Positions 22,957 to 34,984 of a stretch of 64,000 bases of DNA are shown here, piece after piece (the first letter of the stretch is position 1; every line of letters begins with the position of its first letter). Origin of the DNA: Adiantum capillus-veneris (lineage: Eukaryota; Streptophyta; Polypodiopsida; Polypodiales; Pteridaceae); NCBI GenBank assembly GCA_014529385.2, contig CM043967.1:84078278-84142277 (forward strand), written 5' to 3'. A program made the translations under genes and the position numbers. The notes under the pieces are model-generated. The model worked only from the letters and a program-made list of their open reading frames with translations. It did not search any database and was not told the origin of the DNA.

Positions 22957-24587
22957 TCATTTTGCCTTCCAGGATTTCCTAGGGGTTCGGATAGACAAGT
23001 TTTCTATCTCTGTTTGACTGGCTGGGATGTTCCTTGCTACCTCATGTGCTTGAGCTCTAGTGACCGTGTTTATCGGAATATTCGGTTCTGTTTCTGATCC
23101 ACTTAAGCTTGGCACAATCCCCATTTTGTTCATGGTTGCTTTTCCTTTGTTTTCGGGGTTTTTTGGACAGTGTGGAATGAGATGGTCGGTCGTGCATCCG
23201 TCACAAAATCCAAAAAGTTTCACTTGTTCTCCTTTGTTTGAACAAACTCTAGCCCAATGATCACCGCCACATTCATAGCGTGGTCCTACAGGTGGGGAAG
23301 AAGCTTGTGGAGCTCCCATCGGTTCTCCTGTTCTAGGAGGGTAGCCCCTAGGTTTGTAGCCCTGATTTTCCATGAACATGAGCATATTCTCATCAACCAA
23401 ATACTTGTTTTTAGTTGGCTGTGCTATGTAAGAGGGCTCGGACATCTCTTTCGGAATTATCCATGGATTATGTCCATCTGGAGCATATGCATTCCCATCA
23501 ATTCCCCTCTCATAAGTATTGTCTGAATCTTCTCGATATGAGACTACTTGGACCATACTCTGACCAGAAGGTGGTTCTATGGGTTGAGAAATCCTTACCA
23601 TAGTCCTATTTTCCTGGGGTAAGAGAGGTTGATGTCCCAACACAGGTTGAGCTTTTTCCTGCCCCAAGATTGCGTTATTTGGCCCTACTTGGGACCTTGG
23701 AGGGGGCGGAAGTTGTTGTCCTCCATGTGGTCCGTGTTGTCTCTCTCTAACATAGTTCCGATTATAGAAACATTTGTGAGTTTCATGGTTTGTCCATTTT
23801 TGTTATGTAGCACACCATTTCAATATTCGTTGTGCATTTACTCCTGGCCTTTGTTGAAGGTTGCACCACTGGGCTGGATGATCTCCTCCACAAGTATTGC
23901 ATTTTTGGGTGGGCGGTTGTCGTGTGTTTGGGTTCGTCCTGTTCCCTTGGTTTATCCTCCTGATCACTTCCTCGATCATTTGATCAACGTCCGGCACAGT
24001 TGGGTTTTGCCCTCTCAATCTTGTCGTGGACTCACTAGTGGTTGAAGAGGGGCTACTCGTCCCCTGATCTGTGTCTTCAATCACCTCCCCATATGTCTTG
24101 CAGTTATCTACAAGATACAACACCTCTTTTGTGACTTGCTCAAAAGTTACACATGCCTTCAACTGCAAGTCCTTTTTGAGCATGTCATTTCGCCATTCTT
24201 TTATGAAAAGGACTGATAGTCTTTCATCCCAAGGTAGTTCTTGAGCAGGGCATCTTTCTGTGTACCGCTTGAAACGAATTGATGCTTCCTTCACTTCTCT
24301 TTTTCCTTTTGCCTAAATGCATAGATCTGGGAGACATCGTTATGCTTGATCCCCCTTTTTGAGAATTCCTTAGCGAATTCTTGGAGAAGCTGCTCAATAC
24401 TTGGGAATTCCAAGCTGTTTAATGGTTGGAACCAAGTCAAGGCAATACCTTCTAATGTCAATCCAAAGCCTTCATATTGAGTGTGGAAATCAGTTAGCTG
24501 TTCCGCTCTCAACACTTGTTTGAAGATTGAAACATGGGAATACGGATCTCCGGATCCATTATACTTTTTGGGTACGCATTTTGCCAC
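22957..24587 (-). pseudogene. gag: Big1 Gag core and nucleocapsid
   Basis: The Gag core (24587-24060) has a Gly-Ser-Gly-Asp-Pro-Tyr block, a Leu-Thr-Trp-Phe block and a Met/Gly-Ile-Lys-His-Asn block, all shared with Big2 Gag (60100-60400). The nucleocapsid follows. A Cys-x2-Cys-x3-His-x4-Cys finger lies near 23900 and another near 23200; a spacing of three instead of four before His departs from the usual knuckle. Frameshifts lie near 24290 and between 23803 and 23667. The protein would build the particle and bind RNA. Confidence 0.8.
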
Positions 24588-25739
24588 CTGAATGGTTGCA
24601 TACGTCTGGCCTCTGAAACCACTCTAACAACTCGTGGTCCACCTGGTGTGGATTCTCTAGGTTCATAATCTCCTCTTGGTACTAATAGTGGTATCCTATC
24701 CGCCGCTATACGTTCACCAAGTCGATCTCGTGTAATAGTCGGAGGGATTCCAGTGGTGTAAGTGATGTCAGGAACAATACTGCCCCTATGTGTGTTCATG
24801 GAAGCCCTAGATGCTGTCGATCCTGAAGGTTCTATTTTTGGGACTCGTTCATGTCCATAAGAATCCTCCACGTTGGTTCTCAAGGGGATCAGGAGTACAA
24901 TCTCAGGTCTGGTGTGAGTAGTCGTGGTTTTTACCTCTTCCAGATTTACATAGTATTGGTGGAGTGGTCCTCCAAAATATGTATATCTCTCTAATTCATT
25001 AAGACCCATTGGAGAGTACTTCCAGCCATACTTTTCCATTATGACCACATGAATACTTCTGCCCTCTGTGTAGGTGTAAACATACAAGTTTTTTTGGTCT
25101 ATCAATTCTTTGATGCGGGGCTCGTCACATTTGTAATAGAGTGTTTGTTCTCCATTATTGAACTTATAAAGCCCCACATAACTGTTGTCTGTGTTAAGGT
25201 GCTCTGTTTCATTGGTGCATCTGAGTATCGCATTTTGTTTCTCCATTTTGGGTGGTTCATTGGCCAGCTCATTATGTACCTTGTCCTTGGTGCCGGTCAT
25301 TCCCCATTTATCCACAATAAAAGGGTTATGAACAACCAGGTACATTATTCCCTCTCGGTCAAAATATTCATCCCCGTCATAATCAACATCTACAAGGTCT
25401 CTAAACTCGCTCAGTTTATTTTCCAACTTAACACAGTAGCGGTCCATTCCATCCTTATAGATTTTGGCCTTAAGCACATTTTCAAATTGAAACTTCAAAT
25501 ACAACAATTTTACATCAGGTGCAGGGCTGAGAAGGACCTGCACCCATCGAAGTTGTTCCCTTAGGGTTTGACTTGTTAGAATTTTCAGTCATGAGGCTAC
25601 ATGATCTCTCAGACAAAGTGTCAGAGAAACTCTCCTCTAAAATGGGTTCCAAAGGCAACAATGGTATCTGATTCACACTTTCTTTCATTGAGTGATTACT
25701 CCCTTGATCAAAGATGCTGGGATTCCTATTCTGGTACAA
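24509..25739 (-). pseudogene. Big1 Gag N-terminal region
   Basis: Open from 25543 to 24509 (344 codons) with a possible upstream start in another frame at 25739. It shares with Big2 (59176-59841) a Tyr-Leu-(x3)-Asn-Pro-(x)-Val/Ile-(x)-Asp-Lys-Trp-Gly block and later conserved spacing, so it is a genuine N-terminal domain of this lineage. No known domain is recognised. The frame shifts into the Gag core near 24590. Confidence 0.65.
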
Positions 25740-26090
25740 TCTTCCTGATCACAAATTCATGAAGAATTGGTAATACAAAATCCAAACTGAGTTGCCTCAT
25801 TAAATAGTTTGAATCTCCCATTTGATCTTGCTTGCTGGGTAGTATCTTCTAGTACCTGCAACTTGTCAAGAATTTGCTTGACAAGAATTTGCTTGATAGC
25901 TGTGAGCTTACAACCGTTCTTGTTAGTTCTTGCTTTTAATCGACAAAACTTAGTTGGGTGTTTTAGTAGCACATAATTCCCTACACATCCTCAACAATTT
26001 GGGTCCAATTTCAATTTTGAAAGAAGCACCAGGTTACTATGGACTAGCTCTTTGTATGGTAAGTTTCTGTCTCTGTTCTGACTCAGAGGT

Positions 26091-27283
26091 ACATGGATCG
26101 CGATCCATGTTGGGAAGCCAAATGAACTTTTGTTGCTATCATCAGATCTAACATGATTAAGAGGTCTTATGGTACCAAAATTTTTAAAAATGAACCTATG
26201 GATTGGAGGCTAAGTTGATTTTGTCACTTTGCCTGAGCTTTTGTCACTTGTGAGATGTTGGGATGGTTTCTTGCACCCAAATTCAACTCTGGAAGGACCA
26301 CTAGACTCTCTATGATGCCCTCTAGCTATGGTGCCAGTTTGGTGTCAAATTGTGTTAGGGGAACATGGATCACGAAAGTCAGTTTTAGGGTTTATTTCAG
26401 TGGTTCCCCCTTGACAAAAGTCAGACAAAGTGTTTAGATAGACAAAAGTCAGTTTTAGGGTTTCCCCTTTTCAGTGGTTCCCCCTTGACAAAAGTCATGA
26501 CAAAAGTCAGACAAGCTTTTTAGATAGACAAAAGTCAGTTTTAGGGTTTATTTCAGTGGTTCCCCCTTGATCTTATTTTTGCCCTCCTTTTGCCCTCTTT
26601 TTGAATTTTTTTGATAAGGATCCTTTGGGAGAAAGTGTTTCAATTGTTATCACTTCCCTACTTGCCTATTATCAGCTCAAAATTCCAAAAAGGTACATGG
26701 TTCGCGATCCATGTTTGGCAAGATTTTAGACTGACACTTTGTGAGTTGATCACACAAGGTATGGTGATGCTATTCCCCAAGTCTTTTTGGATTTGATCAG
26801 TCTTTTCCAAGTGAAAAGCAAGATTTTGTGTTTGTTTTGTGGTTTTTTGCAAACAACTCCTTTTCTGGTATTTTGACCAGATTTTTTCACTTTTTGTCTA
26901 TGGCTCCTTTTGGAAAAGTTGTTCAGCTAGTAATCAGGACTACAGTACTGATCAAATATTATTGTGAGATGTCTACCTGGAACATGGATCACAATCCATG
27001 TTGGGAAGCATCTATACATGAAATTTGGTTCTGTTGATTCCATGCTTCTAGTTGGTCCCAATTCTCATCTTTTTTGAATTTGGACAAATAAAAGCTCAGT
27101 TTTTCCTTGTTTTTTCCTTTTTTCAAGGTTTTGCTCTGCTCACCCCAATCTTTTGATTTTTTTCATCTTTTAGCACTCTATTTTTGACCAAACTCAATGT
27201 TCTGATGCCTGAGAACCTGTTCTAAGCAAAGAAAATAGTTTTAACACATTTTGCCAAAAAGGTACATGGATCGTGATCCATGT
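26091..27283 (+). repeat. Palindromic repeat array in Big1 leader
   Basis: Copies: ACATGGATCGCGATCCATGT (26091-26110, perfect palindrome), half copy 26363-26374, ACATGGTTCGCGATCCATGT (26695-26714), ACATGGATCACAATCCATGT (26982-27001) and ACATGGATCGTGATCCATGT (27264-27283). Usual flanks are 'aaaaaggt' before and 'tgg' after. Confidence 0.9.
26375..26571. repeat. Tandem array, 70-86 bp units
   Basis: Three partial units, each starting with GTCAGTTTTAGGGTTT (about 26378, 26448 and 26534) and containing CAGTGGTTCCCCCTTGA. The array begins where the palindrome copy at 26363 is cut in half. Confidence 0.85.
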
Positions 27284-27810
27284 TGGACAAGCAATTTGAA
27301 AGTTTTTAGCACATTCTTTTTCAATGTCTTTATCCCCTTCTTGAAAGTTTTGCTGGGTTTGGTCCAGTTTTGAAGCTCTGACCATCACTTCTTCAACTTT
27401 TCAGAGTTATGGTCTTCAACACCAAAATAAGGTTTTTGACAGTTTTTCCCTCGATTCTTTTGGCCCCAAATGATGGTGTAATTTGTTTCCTAACCTACTC
27501 CTATAAACTAAAATGCATTTGCAAACATAACTGAACTTAGCAATACAAAAATAACAACAAAGTGTGTGGTGGAATAGCCCTTTCCAAGCATGTGAAAAAT
27601 CATAGAACTAAATACTATCTTGTACTTCGCTCACAACTTTCTTTGCTCTTAAGGAATAGCACTGGCTAGTCTCAGACTCCAGCCTCTACCAAGCACTAAA
27701 CCTACGTCTAGCTGCTTCACTGTCTATGTGTAAGCGGAACGGGTATCAAAAGCTTGAAGGGAGATTTTTGTTTTTGTACACTGAGTCACTCACCACCTAA
27801 GGATCAGTTT

Positions 27811-27828
27811 CCTCGGCAGCGGCGCCAA
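27811..27828 (-). other. Big1 primer binding site
   Basis: On the sense strand TTGGCGCCGCTGCCGAGG follows the LTR end directly. TGGCGCCG-type sites are common in Athila/Tat elements and are usually assigned to tRNA-Asp. Confidence 0.8.
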
Positions 27829-28701
27829 TGTTAGCAGGTCGCCACGACGGACGTCTCCAACATAGCTCTTTTGTACTAACATAATGTCAATATGCAAGGA
27901 AGTGACTCGGGATGGGGCACGGAGACTTAATGAGAGTGTCAATCTCACCAAAGTGAACTCAAGGCTACTCGTTCTACGACAAAAGCAAATCAACCTCTTC
28001 CTAGTATGACAATCAGTATGCATCCAATCTCACCACTCTAGGTCATCACACCTTTTCGGTATCCAGATGAATCCGGAACGCCACAAAACTTAAGGAGAGG
28101 TACCACAACACTTAAGGGCTCAATTCTACCAAGTTCTATCACCATCTGGGAGGGTACATAAATCACGATCCATCACAACAAAAGTGCAAAAAACTGAAAC
28201 ATAAGTACTCGGAAAGGTCCTCCTTAAGCATAGAAACATTTATCCATGGTCAAAACATAAAAAAACAACCATTCTAACCTCCAAATCAATGCATTTAGCT
28301 CACAAACAATGCATCTCAAACCACAGCAAAATTGGAAATGATCACACTTAGATTGTAGAGCAAGAGACAAGGAACGCAATGGGCTATTCGGAAACAAATT
28401 CTGATTACCATTTCAGGAGAAAAGAAGATTACAATACAATTTGTAGTAGTAAGAGGCTCCGTAGTGCACGTTTTTAATTCTTCCCAAAACTAAGGGTTTT
28501 GACTTTAAAAGTTAAGAGGGCTTTCCCACGACTATCTGGCCTCTTACAAGGGTGTAGACTCAGAGAAGTAGAGAGGGTATTGACTAACTACATCAAAGTT
28601 ACAACTCATCCTAGGCTAAATTACATGGATTTCTTCAAAAAAATAGAGTGTTTACAGGGTTTGGTGTGCATACGCCTGTAGATGCCTGTATCCACCAAAC
28701 A
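27829..28701 (-). repeat. Big1 5' LTR (873 bp)
   Basis: Begins TG and ends CA and is followed on the sense strand by the primer site. It is the partner of 9508-10292. A decayed palindrome copy lies at 28156-28175. The extra ~90 bp relative to the 3' LTR lie around 27893-28010. Confidence 0.9.
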
Positions 28702-28835
28702 CTTGTAGCCCCGGCTCATCAATTACAAAGATTTATAAAAAAAATAGGAGTTACAATATTCTCGATTTATCAAATTAATAAGTGTTTTTACAATGAGAGC
28801 TCCAAAATGATATCCATGTTATCTTGCTACTAACA
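28702..28835 (-). repeat. Big2 3' LTR, upstream part (split by Big1)
   Basis: Matches the first ~130 bp of the Big2 LTR at 45266-45400 in reverse orientation. The first five bases, CTTGT, are the right-hand duplication made by Big1. Confidence 0.85.
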
Positions 28836-28848
28836 TTCCCCCCTCCTC
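28836..28848 (-). other. Big2 polypurine tract
   Basis: The sense strand reads GAGGAGGGGGGAA directly before the LTR start. Confidence 0.75.
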
Positions 28849-31800
28849 GCATGTGTCGTCCCTTGACACAGCTTTATGGGCTGAAATAGTCTTCAGGTTG
28901 ACGGCTGGCGAGGCGGTCTTTCAGTGCATGTAGAGCCTTTTAGTATCTGATCTTTCTTTCTTTGTCTGGCACTTGCAAAAACTGCATAGTGACTCTGTCT
29001 TTAAGCTCGACTACGGAGTAACCTACAAATCTTGAAGTCAGGTTGTTGATCACTGGCCCAAAAATCTTTGTTCGCCAAGTGAAGAACCTGTGTAGAATGC
29101 TTCCTCAAACACCAACATATTATGAGAAGGTAAGAACATGCAGCAGGCGTAGAAGCCATAGAGGACTTCTCTAAAAGGTTTTCACCATGTATTCTTCTGT
29201 TGGTGTTCCCTTTTTTGGAGCTGGCAATCTCGGATAATTCAGCCATGTAGGCCGCTTCTTTGTCATTGCCTCATGTGCTTGCCACGTCCTTACTCTTGGT
29301 ACAGGACAAAAAGTTGGATTCTTTTGAAGTGACGCAAGTGCTTTTGTGAACAGAATCAGGTATCTAGGATTCTTGTTCAACCAACTCTTTCTCCACTTGG
29401 GGTGGGCTTCATCTGCGCCTTCTATTTGCATGTCTTTATAAACCTTTCCTTGACTTGGAGCAGCTCTACCTTTATCAAGGGATATGGTAGTGATTGCTGA
29501 TGCCATTGTGCATTGATTTGATTGAAAGTGAGTTGAGTAACATTGATAGAGTGAAGAACTCTCAACTCCCAATCCATCATTGCTTTTCACTGCTCATCTG
29601 CCTCCTGGGTAATCTTTTCTTTAAGTGCATCTTCCTCAGCTTTTGATAGCTGGACCATGGGCACTTCATCAGCTTCTGTTAATGGTACTTGGAAATCTTC
29701 TTCACCACCTACCCCTTCTGCTGGCTGTGTTTCCATCTCAATGAAAGAGATTGAGGGAATATCAATATGTGGCTGCTCTGAAGTACCTGCTTCTTCCTAC
29801 GTTTCTTGTTGTCCATCTTGCAGTAGCTGGTTGCTCTTTTCAGCTTGGCTATTTTCTTTAGTAGCTCTTCTTCTCGTTGTACCCGCATTAATGCCAGGTC
29901 TCTGCATTGTGACTGCTCCTGCTTTAGCTCTAGGTTGAGATCTTTACTCTTTTTCTCTAGTGCTTTGTACACTTCGTCTGTACCTTTGATCGAGGCAACT
30001 GCGTGATTTTCTCTAATCTGCCGCAAAAAGGTTGCCTGATCGTTAATCCTCTGCTTTGAATATTGCAATGAGATGTTTGCTACATCTAGCTGTACTTGAA
30101 TCTTTTGAACTGATATAGTTGTAGTCAAGAGTTCATTAGTAACCTCTGTCAGTTGTTCGTCTTTGGTTTTGCAGGCAGCAGGCATCTGTTAACTTCATGA
30201 GAAGTTTGTGTAACTCTTCCATCTCCTTTTGCTGCTTGTCTCTTGCTAGCTGGCATTGTTCAGCTTCAGCTTTCAAATCTTGGACTTGCTCTTACAGATC
30301 AGTGATGACATTTAATCTGACCTCTAACTCTCCTTGGAGAGCGTCGATCACCATCTCCAATTCTTTAGCCTTTGTGATGTGGCTAAGTGCTGCTGATCGG
30401 AGTTTTTCTGTCATGTCGTGCATCTGCTTAGCATATTCATAACTTGCAAAATCACCTCATCATTGGTCTACCCATCTTCATTTCTTGCTAGCTGCCTAGA
30501 TGTTTCAGCAGTCTCTTGTGATTCTCTTGGTGGGGTTGTGGCGACTGTTTGTGGTAGCGGCCGGGTTTGTTGTTCCCCTGATGGCTATGCTTGAGCCTCT
30601 TCTACTTTGTCTTCTTGAGGCTTTGTGGATGCCTCAGTCGTTTCTTGCTGGCTGGTGGAAGACAGGGTTTACTTTGTTTCCTGTTCCTTTGTTTGCTCAG
30701 ACATTGTTGACTCCTTTGGTGCAGGACTTGATGCCCTTTCCAACTCCGGTTCTTTTACTTTAACTTGGTCAGATGTAGTTGCTGCTTGTTAAGCAAAATT
30801 TGCTGCCGCTTGTGGTTCAGGCTCCTTTTCTTTGGTTGGCTCGGCCTCTATGGGTCTATCTATTCGTGAAGGTGGTGGGCTTGGCATGGGGTGGTCGTGC
30901 TGTTTTGTAAATGGTGAGGATGGTTTGGGGAACATCCCACCTTCTTCGTGCTGGGCTTCACCTTGGTATGTTGCTTCAACTTTGAACACAAATCAATACA
31001 AAAAGAAATACCGAAAGGGGTGCCAGTTTTGGGGGCCAATATCTCTAGGCACAGAACTTCGTCGCGGGCCGTGTCAAATCAAGTGTGAAATGTTAAATTT
31101 TTTGCAGTGAGTCTCTGTTGTGTTGCGATAGAATCTTGACTTGGAGTGTCCAAGTTTGTTACAGTAAGTCTCCTACGATTGCCTTCTTGGTATTGGGCAA
31201 TACGTTGGGTCAACGATCCGGTGCTGAGGAGCATTCTGTGTGTTGTCTCATCTTGGGTTCGCTTTTCAAATAATTTTTGTGCCATAGAGTTTGGCTGTCT
31301 AAGATGAGAAACACCTGCTCTGTGGTTACTGGGACTCCCTCATAGTCACCTTTTGTATTCGATTCTAATGCTGGAAGTAGATTTCTCTTCCACAAAACGA
31401 CCTCTTGCTTCATCAATGGTAGTGCAATCATCTCATGGCCGAAGTTCTTAATAGATTCATTTGGTTTGATAATTAGAAGATCCATGTATTCTAGGAGCTT
31501 GAGCTCGTACATCATGTATTCCTTGTGTGCACCTTTGGACATATCTTAAATCCATTTCTTGAGCTCGTCTCTTGCATCAATTGACTTTTTTTCTTCTTCA
31601 AGCTCTTGCATTCCTCCCCTAGATGATGTGCTTGGTAGGTCCATGCAAGGGAGATCAACACTTTCAAACTCAACAAGCTGGGTTTGGGCAATTGGTACTA
31701 TTATCTTTGTTTGTAGAGCACCCAATTATAGAGCTTTAGCTTGCATCTCCTAGGCATGCATCTTCGCTTGATCAATCAGGTTTGCTTTAGCCTTTGCCAG

Positions 31801-33700
31801 CTGCTCTTGAAGTTCTTTGATTTGTTGTTCTTTTTGGGAGTTTGTAGAAAGCATGCATGTCTATGCATCTTCTCTTGCTCTAGCTCTGCCTTCAATGCTT
31901 TGATCTCTTCTACATTTGCTATAGAGGATTGTAATGTAGAAGCACGTGCAACTATATGTTGATTTGCTAGGCGGGTGGATAGGGTGTGCTTGACAACATC
32001 GTAGGAGTCGCACAACTTGGAATATATTCTCTTTTCCCCCTTTAGAGCCCCTTCTAGAGCTTGCTGCTCGACTTGGATCTCACTATTTTCTTCAATTTGA
32101 TTCTCTAGATCTTGGTAGATACTTGCAGTGTCTTCTTTCTCTTTTGCTAGATCTCTTTGGAGTTGTTCTTTATCCTTTTGCACGCTATTGACTTGCTGTC
32201 TAGGCCTCTGTAGCTCTTTGTCTGCCTTGTCTATGTGGCTTTAGCATATTTCATGTCTTGAACTCACAGTTGTGTGATCACCTCCTGACATCTAAATTGT
32301 AGCTTAATCATCTCAAGATGCTCTTTGAGATTGAATTCTTAGAGGATTCTTTTTGGTGCCACCTCATGTGCTTGGTTCGGAGGGGGGACATCTCTTTTTA
32401 CTTGGTTCTCTCTTCTTTAAAAGGTCCTTGCACTCAAATCAATCTTTGGAGGAGTTCTTTTGTGCTCCTCAAGGTGTTTTTGCTCTTCCTCAATGCGGTT
32501 TTGGTCGTCTTGTTCAACTTGAGAGTCTCTTCTTTGTTGATCAGCAGGAGGTGGAGATTGTTGCTTCAAAGAGACAGTCTGCCTTGTTTCTTCAGCATCT
32601 TTTGTCATTGTTGTATCTTGAACAATCTCTTGATGATGGGATTGTTGACTTTAAGGGGAGTCCAATGGTGTATCTAGTTCAGTGGTTCTTTGCCTCTTAT
32701 ACTCCTCCTCTTCCCTTTGTTTAGTTTTCCTCTTCAGCACCTCGTGGATGCACTATCGTGTGGAGCTGGCCAGCTTTATTTTTGCTTGATCTTTCTATCT
32801 CTTTTCTTCTTTACCTTTTTTGAGCCTTGTATCTAGCTCGGTACCCTCTGCTTTGGATGGAGAGGATTCTTGTGCTTTTTTTTTGCTTTCTTATGTTCCT
32901 CGGCTCGCTTTGCTTGACGCTCCTCTCTTAGCCTTTGAGCTTCCTTTATAGATCTTTGAACTTGAGCATTGGGGATCTGCTCTGTTTGTTGCGATCTCTT
33001 TCAGATCAAAGGAGCTTCTATTTCTTCTTCTTCAGATGATTGATACTCAGACGAAACATCCTCTTTCTTCTTGATTTCATCATGAAGCTCAAAATCCGAC
33101 TAGTAGCTTCATTATACATTATCTATGCTTTTGAGATTTGGACGTGTGTTCTTCTCTTCGTGGGTGTTGTGGAATTCTTGTAAGTCAGTTTTTCCCCTTG
33201 TTGCTTGATGAAAGCTTTGTCATTGTCGATGGCTTTTTGTTTTTTTGCACCAGGTTATGATTGCCTACTGATAAATGGAGTGCTTGGCAAATAAGATCAC
33301 TTGTAAACTTGATTCGAAAGAGGCTCTATCTTTATCTGCCAATGTGGCTTCTCCATTATATTGGATGGTGCTCATTAGCTCATGGGATCTTTGAAAAACC
33401 ATTCCTCATGGTGGTAGCCTGAAAAAAAATCTAATTGCAGACACCTTGCACTGTCTATCACTTTTGGAGTTTGGTGGAGTGTCCAAATATCTTTTGGAAA
33501 AATTGTGGCTTTAACCTTAGTGCCATTAGCTGCTTGGAATTCGCCGTTAAAGATATTGATCAAAATTTGCTCCATCTCCTCATCTATGACATGCACCTTT
33601 TCATTTGACCATAAAATGAAAAATGAGCATAACTTGAGCAAAAAAGTTCCAAATCGGAAAAAATTTCACCAATGTGTTCATGACAACTCTAAGCACTAGG
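28849..33700 (-). pseudogene. Big2 accessory gene (coiled coil, unknown function)
   Basis: In sense order: a globular N-terminal part (33641-33375) with a Cys-Leu-Gln-Leu-Asp block, Glu/Lys/Gln-rich coiled coil (about 32.6-31.7 kb), a conserved block (31542-31210: Tyr-Glu-Leu-Lys, then His-Glu-Met-Ile-Ala-Leu-Pro-Leu-Met), further coil (30185-29709) and a C-terminal part (29590-29001) with Met-Phe-Leu-Pro-Ser-His. Stops and shifts separate all blocks. The gene lies between the polypurine tract and a palindrome-bearing spacer, the same place as in Big1. Its conservation between two diverged copies suggests a selected protein when the elements were active. No enzyme motif, signal peptide or membrane helix is seen. 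Confidence 0.6.
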
Positions 33701-34644
33701 TCAAACTGGTTCATGTGAATTCTGGGTTAGAGGTATATGGATCACGATCCATATTAGAACACCTTTTGGGGTGATCTTTGCACCATCTGATTTAGAATGA
33801 TCAAGGCATGCTATGGGTGAAAACTTTTGTGATTTGGATCAATGGTTGGTATTCTAAGCCAAATTTTGCAAATTTTCCACAGACTTAGAGAATTTTGGCA
33901 TTCTCACAAGGGTTTTGATGTTGGAATGGCTTGAAACTTCAAGGTTAAGCTTTAAATAGCATGTGGGTCATGATGGCTTGGTCTTTGTCCTAAATTCTAT
34001 AAAGGGCAAATGGATTGTGATCCATGTTGGGTCACATGGGTATGTTCCTATAGCCTATCCTAGCACTTTGGTGGAATATTTTCAAATTCAGATCTACATT
34101 CACTAAGTTAACCCAACTTCCCAATTTATGGCCCTGTTTTCCCAACTTTGACCATAGTTGTTTTATAGATCCCATGTTGATGCATTCATGTGTATAATAA
34201 GACTTGTTGGTTTTTTTATATCAGATGATTGGATGTTGGTTAACACCTTCATGTCTACGTGTCCATCGAATTTCACTACCATTTGATTTTGATTGACCCT
34301 CTTCGTCTTGCTTTCAACTTTTACACTTTTTCAGGCATTGTTTGGTTAGAATTTGATCTTTAAATCATACCTATGTTCAATCTCCACTTTAACTCTTTTC
34401 CTCCCCAAAACCTTAACTTTTGGCACCTTGACACTCTAAAGTTGAAACTCTCTTGAATTTCTGACCAAACCTTGCACACTTCCCTCACTATTTGATAATT
34501 TTGACACCTCTTTACACTTGGGACTCAAAATCTGCCAACTCTGGACCTGGAGGTCATGGATTGTGAACCCAATTTTCAAAAAACTTGGGGGGAAGCATCT
34601 AGGCATGTTTCCTAAGTCTTTGGTCATCAACTTTTGGGGTTTGT
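33701..34644 (-). other. Big2 spacer upstream of the accessory gene
   Basis: Non-coding. Palindrome copies at 33735-33754 and 34008-34027 (273 bp apart) and a decayed one near 34552-34565. No gene is seen. Confidence 0.6.
33735..34027 (+). repeat. Two palindromic repeat copies in Big2 3' spacer
   Basis: ATATGGATCACGATCCATAT, in which both arms changed together relative to Big1, and AAATGGATTGTGATCCATGT. Same orientation as the Big1 leader copies. Confidence 0.85.
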
Positions 34645-34827
34645 TGTTGGAATTAGGGTTGCAAGGAAACACATAAAGCTTGGAGAAGATGAAGGAAGCT
34701 CAAGGCACGCAACAGAAAGTGTACAATAGAAAATACAATGCACGGGGAAAATACCTCCTAGTAAGAGAAAAAATGCCTCGGCGGTCCTAAGGTTCACACA
34801 CATCACTACCACATGTATATAGTAACA
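34645..34827 (-). repeat. Co3 3' LTR (183 bp)
   Basis: Begins TG and ends CA. Same family as the Co2 LTR at 57067-57294, sharing the TGTTGGAATTAGGGTTGC end and the CACATGTATAT block. It is preceded on the sense strand by a polypurine tract (34828-34837). Confidence 0.85.
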
Positions 34828-34837
34828 AATCCCCCCT
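34828..34837 (-). other. Co3 polypurine tract
   Basis: The sense strand reads AGGGGGGATT just before the LTR start. Confidence 0.75.
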
Positions 34838-34984
34838 GAGAGTGATACGGTGAACAAGAGCTGGCACATAGAGTGTAGGGAAGTGCCATGCCCTGAGGAC
34901 ATGATCAGCCCACAAAGGGGAGTAAACCCAAAGCTTTGTGGAAAGCTTCAAACTTCTGACGAGACAATACCTTTGTGAAAAGAT

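Larger units (their letters stand above)
25740..27810 (-). other. Big1 leader between primer site and gag
   Basis: Non-coding. Built of diverged units about 285 bp long, each with a palindrome: 26091, 26363 (half only), 26695, 26982 and 27264, at steps of 272, 332, 287 and 282 bp. Otherwise low-complexity T-rich sequence. A tandem array lies at 26375-26571. Confidence 0.7.
9508..28701 (-). mobile_element. Big1: complete ~19.2-kb Ty3/gypsy element (Tat-like)
   Basis: Two same-family LTRs in minus orientation (9508-10292 and 27829-28701) enclose a primer site, a repeat-rich leader, gag, protease, RT, RNase H, integrase, a second protease-like domain, an accessory gene and a polypurine tract. 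The five bases CTTGT flank both outer ends (9503-9507 and 28702-28706) and interrupt a Big2 LTR exactly, so the limits are firm. All coding parts carry stops, often TAG or TGA at expected Trp codons, and frameshifts. Assignment to the Tat-like clade rests on size, primer-site type and RT character and is less certain than assignment to Ty3/gypsy. Confidence 0.85.

Noticed and set aside
25049-25564. 171-codon plus-strand frame
   Set aside because: Antisense shadow of the Big1 Gag N-terminal region, which is conserved on the minus strand with Big2.
26091-27283. Regularly spaced palindromes as a CRISPR-like array
   Set aside because: The spacing is ~285 bp, the units are diverged, and they lie in a retrotransposon leader in plant DNA.
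27829-28835. Tandem three-LTR structure, with 27829-28701 shared by two elements
   Set aside because: CTTGT flanks 9508-28701 exactly and the split Big2 LTR adds up to full length, so Big1 is simply nested in the Big2 LTR.
32318-32724. Leu/Phe-rich plus-strand frames
   Set aside because: Antisense of the Glu/Lys-rich coiled coil in the Big2 accessory gene.
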